Shown here: piece after piece, positions 53,781 to 61,796 of the stretch
Numbering within the stretch: position 1 is the stretch's first letter
Layout: each line of letters begins with the position of its first letter
Source: Rubripirellula tenax
GTDB taxonomy: Bacteria; Planctomycetota; Planctomycetia; Pirellulales; Pirellulaceae
Direction: 5' to 3'
Length of the DNA stretch: 64,000 nt
Assembly: GCF_007860125.1 (NCBI RefSeq)
Contig: NZ_SJPW01000005.1
Location: forward strand, 184,065 to 248,064
Program-made: the position numbers and the translations under genes
The notes under the pieces: generated by a model
What the model saw: only the letters and a program-made list of their open reading frames with translations
Told to the model about the DNA's origin: nothing
The model's database searches: none

Positions 53781-54107
53781 CTACGACCGGGGCGGAGCCA
53801 ATGCGGCGGATCGCGCACGGTGCAGGCAGGCAAAGCCTGCCGTTACGCCTAAAGAGAACGCACCAACGCCAACCGTGTTGAATACGGCGGATGGAATCGC
53901 GACACCGTTCTTCATCGCGATGAGCATAAGCACAGGCGGGACAAAGCCAATTAGCGCAAAAGGGATGTAGAACGAGAAGAGACCAATGAAGTACCAAAGG
54001 AATCCATTGCGATCAGTTGAGCGTGCAGCGGGGAGCATTTGGTATCCGACGTAGATCCAGATGCCAATGACGAGGATCTTGCGGATAACAGGTATGAAGG
54101 TATCCAT
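53781..54107 (-). CDS. Cassette 6 protein, small membrane protein
   Basis: 108 residues with three predicted membrane helices (ILVIGIWIYVGYQMLPA, FLWYFIGLFSFYIPFALIGF, VFNTVGVGAFSLGVTAGFAC). No family recognised. Confidence 0.68.
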   Translation of the reverse strand: MDTFIPVIRKILVIGIWIYVGYQMLPAARSTDRNGFLWYFIGLFSFYIPFALIGFVPPVLMLIAMKNGVAIPSAVFNTVGVGAFSLGVTAGFACLHRARSAALAPPRS

Positions 54108-54119
54108 TCTGTGTCCGCC

Positions 54120-54248
54120 AACGGAAGGTTTTTACGACACCGCCCAAAACGAAGCGAGCGATGTTTGAATCACGAAGTATTGTACCAATGCGAGCGCCCG
54201 TTGCCTACCAACGAAGGTGTGCCGAAGGCCTAGCGTAAAAACCATGTT
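54120..54248 (-). repeat. attC site 7 (cassette 7)
   Basis: 129 bp. Box GTTACGCGACC pairs over 11 bases with the end of cassette 7. Confidence 0.9.
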
Positions 54249-54261
54249 ACGCGACCGGCAA

Positions 54262-54558
54262 CTACGAAATGGAGTTGACATACGAGTAGCGAAAAGCACA
54301 GAGCAGGCAGACGTGCAGGCAAACAACGCCAGTCCAACCGACGAACTCGTTGGCGACGTTGTTTGGGTTTAGAGCGAAGATGACGCCAGCAGATAGCAGG
54401 CACCCAGACGCCAGCAGAAAGAACAGCAGCGCGGTCGTTCGCAGCCACCGCGTTGACGGTGATACAGGTGGACGTTCAAAGGACTCCACGGCCTCCAGTG
54501 CCTTGCGGGTCGAACCAGTCAGCAGGTCGACAGCGATTGCGAGAAGGAACGTAAGCAT
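54262..54558 (-). CDS. Cassette 7 protein, small membrane protein
   Basis: 98 residues: MLTFLLAIAVDLLTGSTRKA at the start, a Pro-rich linker, then two helices (TTALLFFLLASGCLLSAGVI, FVGWTGVVCLHVCLLCAFRY). Unknown family. Confidence 0.66.
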   Translation of the reverse strand: MLTFLLAIAVDLLTGSTRKALEAVESFERPPVSPSTRWLRTTALLFFLLASGCLLSAGVIFALNPNNVANEFVGWTGVVCLHVCLLCAFRYSYVNSIS

Positions 54559-54579
54559 CGACTCTACGGTAGGTCGCGT

Positions 54580-54711
54580 AACGGAAGGTTTTTACGACAC
54601 CGCCCTAAACGAAGCGAGCGATGTCTGAACTGCGAGGAATTGTACCAAGGCCATGGCCCGTTGCCAAAGAGCCAAGGTGTGCCCGAAGGGCCTTAGCGTA
54701 AAAACCATGTT
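54580..54711 (-). repeat. attC site 8 (cassette 8)
   Basis: 132 bp, the longest site. It carries a paired variant GCCCGAAGGGCCTTAGCG in the right arm. Box GTTGTGCGGCAAC pairs over 13 bases. Confidence 0.9.
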
Positions 54712-54732
54712 GTGCGGCAACTGAAGTGCCAA

Positions 54733-55122
54733 TCAGGTTCCCAGCATCTTGCGGTATTCTTGGAACGCGGCGGACACCGTTTCATCGGTGACGAAGGAGA
54801 GATCGGGTTTCGTTTCGATTGTGGGATGGGTCGCCGCATCGAGCGATTTGCGCATGTTGTCCGGGATTGAGAAGCGTCCGCCGCGTCGACCAAAGCCATC
54901 ATCAGCAACGGTGCGACCGTGATCCGTGAGTTGGATGCGACCATCAGCGATTTCAACCAGTCCGCAAATATGCAAAGCTTTGAGCGACCGAGAAATTTCG
55001 CCAACAGTTGGGATCGCGTGATTGAGAGAGTCAGCCGTCCCAATGAGCATTGGAAGGTCAACACCACCCTCGGCGGTCACCGAAGCGAAAATCCATGCCG
55101 TGGCAAAGTTGAACTTCTCCAT
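54733..55122 (-). CDS. Cassette 8 protein, winged-helix-like
   Basis: 129 residues from the ATG at 55122. HAIPTVGEISRSLKALHICG followed by LVEIADGRIQLTDHGR resembles a winged-helix segment (recognition helix, then a beta wing). The C-terminal helix reads ETVSAAFQEYRKMLG. It could be a small DNA-binding or adaptor protein; this rests on pattern only. Confidence 0.62.
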   Translation of the reverse strand: MEKFNFATAWIFASVTAEGGVDLPMLIGTADSLNHAIPTVGEISRSLKALHICGLVEIADGRIQLTDHGRTVADDGFGRRGGRFSIPDNMRKSLDAATHPTIETKPDLSFVTDETVSAAFQEYRKMLGT

Positions 55123-55137
55123 AGGTTGTTGCCGCAC

Positions 55138-55265
55138 AACGGAAGGTTTTTACGACACCGCCGTTACCGAAGCGGTGGAGTTTGAATCACGAGAAATTGT
55201 ACCAATGCCAACGCCCGTTGCCTACCAACGAAGGTGTGCCGAAGGCCTAGCGTAAAAACCATGTT
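55138..55265 (-). repeat. attC site 9 (cassette 9)
   Basis: 128 bp. Box GTTGTGCGGCGAG pairs over 13 bases with the end of cassette 9. Confidence 0.9.
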
Positions 55266-55285
55266 GTGCGGCGAGTGTAGCGGTA

Positions 55286-55699
55286 TTACGTGAACCATGT
55301 GCAAACGGGTTCAGCGGGAAGGTGTCCGCCACAGTTGGGGCAAGGAGCACCGTCTCGCGGCCATTCAGATGTCAGGGTTTTGGTGTCGCAACGTTGGCAG
55401 CACAAGTTTTCGATTTCCATGTGCGTTAGCGCGGTGAGATGCGACCAGTCAGGATATGGGCAGCGCAGCCTGCGGACGGATCGACGTTGAAAGAACGCGT
55501 CAATTAGCAGATTGGGTTGCGATTCCAATGTGGGCGTCACGTCCGAATCGGGCATCGGACGGTGAATAGAGTGCTGAAGTCCGCAATTGGTGCAAACGCA
55601 CTGCGTGCGTCCGAAGTAGCCATCGTCGTGGATGTTTTGGTGATACGTTCCAAGACAGAATCCAAGTTTGCACGACGGGCATTCGTAATCGTTTGCCAA
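55286..55699 (-). CDS. Cassette 9 protein, four Cys-pair zinc-ribbon protein
   Basis: 137 residues if it starts at the TTG at 55699, since there is no ATG before the first conserved-looking residues (ANDYECPSCKLGF). Four Cys pairs form two zinc-ribbon sites: CPSC with CTNCG (about residues 7-45) and CQRC with CPNCGG (about 100-130). The frame also extends upstream into attC 10. The lack of an ATG leaves the true start open. Function unknown; nucleic-acid binding is one option for such ribbons. Confidence 0.6.
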   Translation of the reverse strand: MANDYECPSCKLGFCLGTYHQNIHDDGYFGRTQCVCTNCGLQHSIHRPMPDSDVTPTLESQPNLLIDAFFQRRSVRRLRCPYPDWSHLTALTHMEIENLCCQRCDTKTLTSEWPRDGAPCPNCGGHLPAEPVCTWFT

Positions 55700-55719
55700 T
55701 GGAGAGAGCCTCGCCGCAC

Positions 55720-55847
55720 AACGGAAGGTTTTTACGACACCGCCGTTACCGAAGCGGTGGAGTTTGAATTGCGATAGATTGTACCAATGCCAGCGCCCGT
55801 TGCCTACCAACGAAGGTGTGCCGAAGGCCTAGCGTAAAAACCATGTT
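55720..55847 (-). repeat. attC site 10 (cassette 10)
   Basis: 128 bp. Box GTTGGCCGACGC pairs over 12 bases with the end of cassette 10. Confidence 0.9.
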
Positions 55848-55864
55848 GGCCGACGCTACGCGCA

Positions 55865-56266
55865 TCACATCATCGGGCGGAACTCGCCGAGTTCGCCGAT
55901 CTCCGCAGCGTAGGTGCGGTCGCGTGTAACGATATCGCATTTTGGCGACCACCGATCGAACGGGCCGAGCCAATCAGACGGGTGTGGACGTGCCGGGTCG
56001 ATTGCGATGGTCAGCGTTGCAGAAACAATGTAGTCGTCAGGGATGCCAGCATCATCGCGTTTTTCGCGAAACCAGTCGGCGAAATCATCACCGAATGCAG
56101 TGTCAAGATGCCCAGCGGTGTCGTGCGAAACCGCGCCAGTCAGCACGTCAACGGTCACCGTTCCAGCGGGAAGTGCAATTAGAATGTCGCGATCGCGTTC
56201 CAGTCGGCGACTGTAGAGCATCTGGCACAACGTATTGGCGTGATCGAGTAACAGTTTGCGTTTCAT
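55865..56266 (-). CDS. Cassette 10 protein, unknown
   Basis: 133 residues from the ATG at 56266 (MKRKLLLDHANTLCQMLYSR). Alpha/beta protein with DILIALPAGTVTVDVLTGAV and FADWFREKRDDAGIPDDYIV. Soluble, no family recognised. Confidence 0.64.
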   Translation of the reverse strand: MKRKLLLDHANTLCQMLYSRRLERDRDILIALPAGTVTVDVLTGAVSHDTAGHLDTAFGDDFADWFREKRDDAGIPDDYIVSATLTIAIDPARPHPSDWLGPFDRWSPKCDIVTRDRTYAAEIGELGEFRPMM

Positions 56267-56282
56267 TGCACCTGCGTCGGCC

Positions 56283-56410
56283 AACGGAAGGTTTTTACGA
56301 CACCGCCGTTACCGAAGCGGTGGAGTTTGAATCACGAGAAATTGTACCAATGCCAGCGCCCGTTGCCTACCAACGAAGGTGTGCCGTAGGCCTAGCGTAA
56401 AAACCATGTT
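56283..56410 (-). repeat. attC site 11 (cassette 11)
   Basis: 128 bp. Box GTTGTACGCC pairs over 10 bases with the end of cassette 11. Confidence 0.9.
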
Positions 56411-56416
56411 GTACGC

Positions 56417-56872
56417 CTAGAAGTGGTCGCCCTGCCCGCCGATGTCTACGGGTTCACCGCGATCATTGAATAGAATCGAGAGTCCGTGTTCGGGATCCCA
56501 TACGCACTCAAACGAGACGACGAAGTGACGTTCGGGTTCTGCAATGTCGGAGATTGCGACGCCCGGTTCAGAAATAAGGTTCCAGATGTCGGTTGGCCCA
56601 GAAATCGGAGGTGTGACATCATCGCCACCGGAGTAAGCGCCGTAGATTTCGGATTGATATTCGTCGTAAATGTACTGCTGAAGCGTTTCGCGGGTCGAGC
56701 TAGGCAGGTCGTGGACGAAAGCGAGTATTGAACGTTGCGTGTCAGGGATACGTGTAGGGTCGCCGTCAATTACGATTTCGACAACCGCAGCGAGCCATGG
56801 AATTGCGTGCTTGCCCTCCCAGAAGTACTTGTCGAAAGTGAACGCGTTGAAGTTGATTGAGTCAAGCGGCAT
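56417..56872 (-). CDS. Cassette 11 protein, DUF6985-like
   Basis: 151 residues. The pattern FTFDKYFWEGKHAIPWLAAV, then IWNLISEPGVAISDI and HFVVSFECVWDPEHGLSILF with a final NDRGEPVDIG resembles small proteins annotated as DUF6985 and often grouped with immunity proteins. The match is recalled, not computed. The stop lies only 7 bp from attC 11. Confidence 0.65.
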   Translation of the reverse strand: MPLDSINFNAFTFDKYFWEGKHAIPWLAAVVEIVIDGDPTRIPDTQRSILAFVHDLPSSTRETLQQYIYDEYQSEIYGAYSGGDDVTPPISGPTDIWNLISEPGVAISDIAEPERHFVVSFECVWDPEHGLSILFNDRGEPVDIGGQGDHF

Positions 56873-56905
56873 GGCCAGCCAAGTAGGTTGAGGTCTCTGG
56901 CGTAC

Positions 56906-57034
56906 AACGGAAGGTTTTTACGACACCGCCCTAAACGAAGCGGACAATGCCTGAACTACCGGAAATTGTACCAAGGCCAGCCCACGTCGCCAAACAAGGA
57001 AGGTGTGCCGCAGGCCTAGCGTAAAAACCATGTT
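56906..57034 (-). repeat. attC site 12 (cassette 12)
   Basis: 129 bp. Box GTTGTCGGTCAC pairs over 12 bases with the end of cassette 12. Confidence 0.9.
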
Positions 57035-57048
57035 GTCGGTCACGGACA

Positions 57049-57369
57049 CTACGAATCCAGCGGTACGTTCATTGCGGCAGAGATTTCGCGCCAGTGCTGG
57101 AACGCAAATGTCTGCGCGTCGTCATCGGACGCATCGGGATTATCGCCCTTGAATCGCGAGACGAGGCCCGATGCCGCGTCAAATTCGCGTAGTTTGGCGA
57201 TATGCGTGTCGCGAAAAAGCTGTTCGGTTTCGTAGACGATTGCCCATGCCCAGTGAAAGTTCCAGAGTGTCGATTCGATGTTGTCAGGTCGCGCGTACAT
57301 CGACGGCCGGGCGTAAATGTGCCGAATCGTATCGGCAAGCTCAGCAGCGATTTCGTCTGGCGTTCGCAT
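57049..57369 (-). CDS. Cassette 12 protein, helical, unknown
   Basis: 106 residues from the ATG at 57369 (MRTPDEIAAELADTIRHIYA). Helical with several Trp residues (STLWNFHWAWAIVYETEQLF, AFQHWREISAAMNVPLDS). No family recognised. Confidence 0.63.
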   Translation of the reverse strand: MRTPDEIAAELADTIRHIYARPSMYARPDNIESTLWNFHWAWAIVYETEQLFRDTHIAKLREFDAASGLVSRFKGDNPDASDDDAQTFAFQHWREISAAMNVPLDS

Positions 57370-57385
57370 TTGATGAGTGACCGAC

Positions 57386-57513
57386 AACGGAAGGTTTTTA
57401 CGACACCGCCGTTACCGAAGCGGTGGAGTTTGAATCACGAGAAATGGTAGCAATGCCAGCGCCCGTTGCCTACCAACGAAGGTGTGCCGAAGGCCTAGCG
57501 TAAAAACCATGTT
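57386..57513 (-). repeat. attC site 13 (cassette 13)
   Basis: 128 bp. Box GTTGTATGCCCC pairs over 12 bases. On the minus strand GTTGTATG creates an ATG that could also start the cassette gene at 58032. Confidence 0.9.
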
Positions 57514-57528
57514 GTATGCCCCGGTGCG

Positions 57529-58017
57529 CTACCAGAAAAGTATGACATTGGTTGAGCGCCCGCCAGAATGATGTTTGGAGCGGCCACAGGATGACATTAG
57601 CGGTGGTTGTTCACCAAATTCAATGTCGTCAGAGTACCAGTGGTCACAGTCGGGGCATTGCCAGCAAGCGTGACAAGTCTCGCCAGCGTTGCCGCGGGCC
57701 TCGGCGACCACGCAAGACACGGTGAATTGCGGGCCAGATGAGAACGGCTGCCAGCCGAGCGCACGGGCGTCGTCGGTAATCCGGCGTACGAATCCCGGAG
57801 TGACCGCGTGAATGTTGTACGACGCAGCCGGTGGAGATTGAATGTTGAGCCAATAGTCACGGCATGGGACGGTCACAGCGAGGCGGCAGCCGTTATCGGG
57901 CGGCTGCACCACGACGGTCACCATTTCGGTGACGGCTTGCGAACGAGCGGAGACGGCCCAGCGGAACTCGACGTCGTCAATCGTAATCGGTTTGGAATTA
58001 CGTTTTGACAGCGCCAT
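57529..58017 (-). CDS. Cassette 13 protein, possibly related to cassette 14
   Basis: 162 residues from the ATG at 58017 (MALSKRNSKPITIDDVEFRW); a start five codons upstream at 58032 lies inside the cassette boundary. ITIDDVEFRWAVS with a later IHAVTPGFVRRITDDARALG recalls a group of small bacterial proteins with the same opening. A C-terminal Cys/His set (CHACWQCPDCDHWYSDDIEF) looks like a zinc ribbon. The family is not named here. Confidence 0.65.
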   Translation of the reverse strand: MALSKRNSKPITIDDVEFRWAVSARSQAVTEMVTVVVQPPDNGCRLAVTVPCRDYWLNIQSPPAASYNIHAVTPGFVRRITDDARALGWQPFSSGPQFTVSCVVAEARGNAGETCHACWQCPDCDHWYSDDIEFGEQPPLMSSCGRSKHHSGGRSTNVILFW

Positions 58018-58034
58018 ATCGACTAGGGGCATAC

Positions 58035-58162
58035 AACGGAAGGTTTTTACGACACCGCCCTAAACGAAGCGGTGGAGTTTGAATCACGAAAGATTGTACC
58101 AATGCCAACGCACGTTGCCAACAAACGAAGGTGTGCCGAAGGCCTAGCGTAAAAACCATGTT
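58035..58162 (-). repeat. attC site 14 (cassette 14)
   Basis: 128 bp. Box GTTGTCGGTCGC pairs over 12 bases with the end of cassette 14. Confidence 0.9.
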
Positions 58163-58193
58163 GTCGGTCGCTGAACCGCCAAAACGGTTTGAT

Positions 58194-58556
58194 TCAAGAT
58201 TCCGCGTCAAGCGAGTCCCATGCGCGATGGACGGTAGTGCTTGGTGGACCAACGTAGTGGACGATTTCGTGATTCGGGTCGAAACACCAGTCGAGGATGA
58301 CGCGAACAGTGCGACCGCCGATTTCGGTCGGCAGTTCGGGTGGAACAATCCACGTGGGACGCCGAACCGTTTTGGGGACGCCGATGAATTCGGGGCCAGC
58401 TACCGCAAGCAGACGATTGTGCCCAATCAGATCGTATCCAACGGAGAATTGTTTGTCAGTGGAAGCAATGCGCAGCACGCAGTCATCAACAACGTGCCAA
58501 ACGAACGGACGACCGTTGTAGTCAAATGATGCTCTGCCTTTTGTGCGGATTGCCAC
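58194..58556 (-). CDS. Cassette 14 protein, unknown (GTG start)
   Basis: 120 residues from a GTG (MAIRTKGRASFDYNGRPFVW). FDYNGRPFVWHVVDDCVLRI parallels the ITIDDVEFRWAVS opening of cassette 13, and PPELPTEIGGRTVRVILDWC follows. It may be a distant relative. Soluble, function unknown. Confidence 0.62.
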   Translation of the reverse strand: MAIRTKGRASFDYNGRPFVWHVVDDCVLRIASTDKQFSVGYDLIGHNRLLAVAGPEFIGVPKTVRRPTWIVPPELPTEIGGRTVRVILDWCFDPNHEIVHYVGPPSTTVHRAWDSLDAES

Positions 58557-58576
58557 CGATTAAGCCTGCGACCGAC

Positions 58577-58704
58577 AACGGAAGGTTTTTACGACACCGC
58601 CGTTACCGAAGCGGTGGAGTTTGAATCACGAGAGATTGTACCAATGCCAGCGCCCGTTGCCTACCAACGAAGGTGTGCCGAAGGCCTAGCGTAAAAACCA
58701 TGTT
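58577..58704 (-). repeat. attC site 15 (cassette 15)
   Basis: 128 bp. Box GTTAGCGGACAC pairs over 12 bases. It supplies the stop codon of the cassette 15 gene. Confidence 0.9.
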
Positions 58705-59251
58705 AGCGGACACGGGAATCACAAAAGAGCCAGCCATTCGAGTCACCGTTCAGGTCATCCCAACATCCGCATGGATCACCGTGTTGCTCGATCAGCAGCT
58801 GTGCGGCCGAGTCGATGTCACCGTTATTGTAGTAAACGTGATCGAGCACATGGTCCGAGCCGCCCATGCCACCAGCAACGGCAATAAACGTCAGATTACC
58901 GGAGAGATTCCGGGCAACGGCATGAACAATGTTTTGTAACGGTTTAGCTACCTGGGATTCCGGGGCATGCAGGTGCCGAAAACGAAATGCGGACCCTAGC
59001 GTCGCAACATGTGTGTAGATGTTGACGTCGAAACCATGCGGACCCTCCGCGAATATGTATTCAGGCTCGGAGCCATCTCGCGGAAAGTGCGATAAGTCCC
59101 AAGTTGCAGTGTCCCGAGAGTGGAATGCGGTGGCAGCTAGAACGTTGAGGTCGGGTTGCAGCTGTTTGAAAGTGTTGTTCAGGCGCGTGTTCAGGGCGTC
59201 AATGGACAGCGAAGTGTCGCGGGCAAACAAGACGTCAATGTGTGTGCCCAT
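58703..59251 (-). CDS. Cassette 15 protein, unknown
   Basis: 182 residues, ATG at 59251 (MGTHIDVLFARDTSLSIDAL). Alpha/beta protein with FAEGPHGFDVNIYTHVATLG, NLTFIAVAGGMGGSDHVLDH and a Cys pair (GDPCGCWDDLNGD). The TAA stop overlaps the attC box. It fills its cassette almost completely. No family recognised. Confidence 0.66.
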   Translation of the reverse strand: MGTHIDVLFARDTSLSIDALNTRLNNTFKQLQPDLNVLAATAFHSRDTATWDLSHFPRDGSEPEYIFAEGPHGFDVNIYTHVATLGSAFRFRHLHAPESQVAKPLQNIVHAVARNLSGNLTFIAVAGGMGGSDHVLDHVYYNNGDIDSAAQLLIEQHGDPCGCWDDLNGDSNGWLFCDSRVR

Positions 59252-59271
59252 GAAAAAAGCTAGTGTCCGCT

Positions 59272-59401
59272 AACGGAAGGTTTTTACGACACCGCCCTAA
59301 ACGAAGCGAACGATGCCTGAACTACGATTGATTGTACCAATGCCAGCGCCCGTTGCCAAACAAGCGAAGGTGTGCCGAAGGCCCAGCGTAAAAACCATGT
59401 T
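59272..59401 (-). repeat. attC site 16 (cassette 16)
   Basis: 130 bp. Variant arm GGCCCAGCG. Box GTTGGCCGACCTA pairs over 13 bases with the end of cassette 16. Confidence 0.9.
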
Positions 59402-59408
59402 GGCCGAC

Positions 59409-59990
59409 CTACGCACTGTAGAAAACGTCGGAACGAAGGACATATTTGCGACCCGATACGAGCGCGGAACCTTCGTGCCAGCGTTGGTGGCGAAAGAGCA
59501 ATGCGGAGCCAGCAATCGGTGTGATCACATGTTCGATTTTGCGTCGCGAGTCACCCTTGCCATCGTAGTCGCGAAACGTAGTTGAGCCGCCGTCAAAGTC
59601 GCCATTGAGGTAGATCAGATACGACAGTTTGCTGACATGGCCAGCGTCGTTAGTCACGGAACCATCCTTGTGCCGTTTGAATTCCTGACCGGGTTCGTAT
59701 CGGTAGAAACGAAGCTGGGAGTCAACGCCAACGGCGTGTTGATCGTCGATCGAGGGCAGGACGTGCGAAATACGAGACCACATCAGGGCAGCAAGGTCGG
59801 GGTCGTCGAGATTGACACGATCGTTGTTGCGAATGTTGGTCATCATCTTGGGGCCAGAATGCGTGCGCACCGATGCGGCATCAAACCCGATGGACTCAGC
59901 GCGGTCGATTAGCGCGGAACATTCTGCGGCGGAGAAAACGCCTGCCACAGTGAAGATGTCTGGATCAACGAATTCGGCAACCAATGTCAT
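59409..59990 (-). CDS. 2OG-Fe(II) oxygenase, prolyl 4-hydroxylase type (cassette 16)
   Basis: 193 residues. It matches the P4Hc family: GVFSAAECSALIDRAESIGF at the start, RFYRYEPGQEFKRHKDG with the iron ligands of the HxD motif, LSYLIYLNGDFDGGSTTFRD, then GSALLFRHQRWHEGSAL with the third histidine and GRKYVLRSDVFY with the Arg/Lys that bind 2-oxoglutarate. All metal ligands appear present, so it should be active. The family hydroxylates proline or other residues in proteins; the target is unknown. It is the clearest enzyme in the array. Confidence 0.85.
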   Translation of the reverse strand: MTLVAEFVDPDIFTVAGVFSAAECSALIDRAESIGFDAASVRTHSGPKMMTNIRNNDRVNLDDPDLAALMWSRISHVLPSIDDQHAVGVDSQLRFYRYEPGQEFKRHKDGSVTNDAGHVSKLSYLIYLNGDFDGGSTTFRDYDGKGDSRRKIEHVITPIAGSALLFRHQRWHEGSALVSGRKYVLRSDVFYSA

Positions 59991-60004
59991 GGTCTAGGTC
60001 GGCC

Positions 60005-60132
60005 AACGGAAGGTTTTTACGACACCGCCCTGAACGAAGCGAACGATGCCTGAACTACGGAGATTGTACCAAAGCCAGCGATCGTTGCCAAAGGACGAAG
60101 GTGTGCCGCAGGCCTAGCGTAAAAACCATGTT
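60005..60132 (-). repeat. attC site 17 (cassette 17)
   Basis: 128 bp. Box GTTGTCCGTCCC pairs over 12 bases with the end of cassette 17. Confidence 0.9.
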
Positions 60133-60148
60133 GTCCGTCCCGGCGGCG

Positions 60149-60508
60149 CTATTCATCGGTCGATTCGGGGACATAGCAGTCGTATTCGTTTTCACCGTGT
60201 TTACGTTGTCGGTAGAGCCGCCCGCACTCGGGGCAAACAACGATCGCCAACGAGAAATCGTCTTCGCGGGTGATAATGTCGTCAATAATTGAGCCGTCAG
60301 AGATGTCAAACGGTGGCCGTCTGTAGAATTCGGTGATCCACAGATCGCGTTTGCCATCGCGAACAGCGGCAAGAAAGGCGTCAATTGCAGCGGTCCGGCG
60401 ATTGCACAGTTCGTCGAACTCTGGATCAAAGATTAGGTTTGCTTCGTGAGGCGACGGAACGGAAACGAGAGAGATTGTGTGTCCGCAGCGGCAACCAAAT
60501 TTGGGCAT
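60149..60508 (-). CDS. Cassette 17 protein, zinc-ribbon
   Basis: 119 residues. MPKFGCRCGHTISLVSVP at the start and VVCPECGRLYRQRKHGENEY near the end form a split zinc site (CxCG...CPECG). The helical middle reads ELCNRRTAAIDAFLAAVRDG. Similar small proteins occur widely but have no assigned function. Confidence 0.68.
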   Translation of the reverse strand: MPKFGCRCGHTISLVSVPSPHEANLIFDPEFDELCNRRTAAIDAFLAAVRDGKRDLWITEFYRRPPFDISDGSIIDDIITREDDFSLAIVVCPECGRLYRQRKHGENEYDCYVPESTDE

Positions 60509-60529
60509 TGGAGAAACCTAGGGACGGAC

Positions 60530-60658
60530 AACGGAAGGTTTTTACGACACCGCCCTAAACGAAGCGAGCGAGTCTGAACTAAGTGAAATTGTACCAATGC
60601 CTGCGAGCGTTGCCAAACAACGAAGGTGTGCCGAAGGCCTTAGCGTAAAAACCATGTT
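60530..60658 (-). repeat. attC site 18 (cassette 18)
   Basis: 129 bp. Variant arm GGCCTTAGCG. Box GTTGTGCGACC pairs over 11 bases with the end of cassette 18. Confidence 0.9.
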
Positions 60659-60672
60659 GTGCGACCGGCGTG

Positions 60673-61101
60673 CTACGGAAAAATCACCCATTTCGATTGA
60701 TTCTCAACGAGCTTGCCAGTGCGAAACGGGATGTAGGTAGTTTTATCGTCGAAGAATCCTGATCGCATTACGAGCCAAAAATCTCCGGTAACCGGTTCGT
60801 CAACACGTTCCACAATGACCCGCGACGAAGTAGTGGAGTCTGGAATTTCAAAGTGTGTAACAGTGAGTGTTCCGTCGGCATTGAGAATGTGATGGGCGAT
60901 GTAGCCACGACCTAGCGACGTCAACCGGCGGATCGCCGGGGCGGTCGGTGGTGTGGGGTAGTCGAATGTATCAGTGAGTTCGGCGACGTCGAACGGATGA
61001 GCAGCGATTGGCGTTTGACGCAACAGCCCAAACAGTCGAAGGCCGCGCAAGTCAATGCGAGGGTGATCGTTCCGGAGTTTGTCAGGTGCCTGTGCTGTCA
61101 T
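60673..61101 (-). CDS. Cassette 18 protein, unknown
   Basis: 142 residues from the ATG at 61101 (MTAQAPDKLRNDHPRIDLRG). Beta-rich, with YIAHHILNADGTLTVTHFEI and TGDFWLVMRSGFFDDKTTYI. No signal or membrane segment, no family recognised. Confidence 0.64.
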   Translation of the reverse strand: MTAQAPDKLRNDHPRIDLRGLRLFGLLRQTPIAAHPFDVAELTDTFDYPTPPTAPAIRRLTSLGRGYIAHHILNADGTLTVTHFEIPDSTTSSRVIVERVDEPVTGDFWLVMRSGFFDDKTTYIPFRTGKLVENQSKWVIFP

Positions 61102-61116
61102 TAACTGAGGTCGCAC

Positions 61117-61246
61117 AACGGAAGGTTTTTACGACACCGCCCCAAACGAAGCGGTGGAGTTTGAATCAGGGGAATTGTACCAATGCCAGCCCGCGTTGCC
61201 AAACAAGGAAGGTGTGCCCGAAGGGCCTCAGCGTAAAAACCATGTT
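61117..61246 (-). repeat. attC site 19 (cassette 19)
   Basis: 130 bp. Variant arm GCCCGAAGGGCCTCAGCG. Box GTTGGGCGG pairs over 9 bases with the end of cassette 19. Confidence 0.9.
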
Positions 61247-61262
61247 GGGCGGCGTGAAGCTG

Positions 61263-61634
61263 TTAGGAGGTCTCAAGTTCGAGAGAATGTCCCCGAAGAA
61301 TCACGAGAAGAGGTTCAGCGTCGGAGATGTCGTCAGAATCATGGGTAACGGCCAGCAAACCAAGTTTGTCAATTCGAGTGTTGAACGTGATACCAGCAGC
61401 GACCACTACCGACAGATGGCGACACACTCCATGCTCCGCGGCGTTGCGTTCAAGGCAGCGAATCGGAGCACAATCGAGGGGCATTCCGTTTTCGCGGGCG
61501 ATACGAGTGTAGCCGGCGAGGCGTGTTGCGTAGTAGTCGTCGGAGATCACGGTGGAGTCTGGAAACGCTCGGCGCAAATCGGTCGCGATTGCGTCAAAGT
61601 CGAGTTCGGTTCTGGCGGTTGCGGAAACAAACAT
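61263..61634 (-). CDS. Cassette 19 protein, unknown
   Basis: 123 residues from the ATG at 61634 (MFVSATARTELDFDAIATDL). Alpha/beta with FPDSTVISDDYYATRLAGYT, HLSVVVAAGITFNTRIDKLG and AEPLLVILRGHSLELETS. A frame from within attC 20 is also open, but the ATG at 61634 sits just inside the cassette. Confidence 0.64.
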   Translation of the reverse strand: MFVSATARTELDFDAIATDLRRAFPDSTVISDDYYATRLAGYTRIARENGMPLDCAPIRCLERNAAEHGVCRHLSVVVAAGITFNTRIDKLGLLAVTHDSDDISDAEPLLVILRGHSLELETS

Positions 61635-61645
61635 CTCGTCCGCCC

Positions 61646-61775
61646 AACGGAAGGTTTTTACGACACCGCCGTTACCGAAGCGAACGATGTCTGAACTACG
61701 AGAGATTCTACCAATGCCAGCCCGCGTTGCCAAACATGGAAGGTGTGCCGAAGGCCTCAGCGTAAAAACCATGTT
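61646..61775 (-). repeat. attC site 20 (cassette 20)
   Basis: 130 bp. Variant arm GGCCTCAGCG. Box GTTGTGCGGCAAC pairs over 13 bases with the end of cassette 20. Confidence 0.9.
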
Positions 61776-61796
61776 GTGCGGCAACACGAGCATGGG

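Noticed and set aside
55942-56400. Plus-strand genes opposite cassettes 10 and 14 (56.0 and 58.2 kb)
   Set aside because: They start or end inside attC sites and mirror minus-strand genes that fit the cassette boundaries.
61008-61694. Plus-strand 228-residue gene across attC 19 and cassette 19
   Set aside because: It runs through an attC and opposite to a good minus-strand cassette gene; the frame is a shadow.
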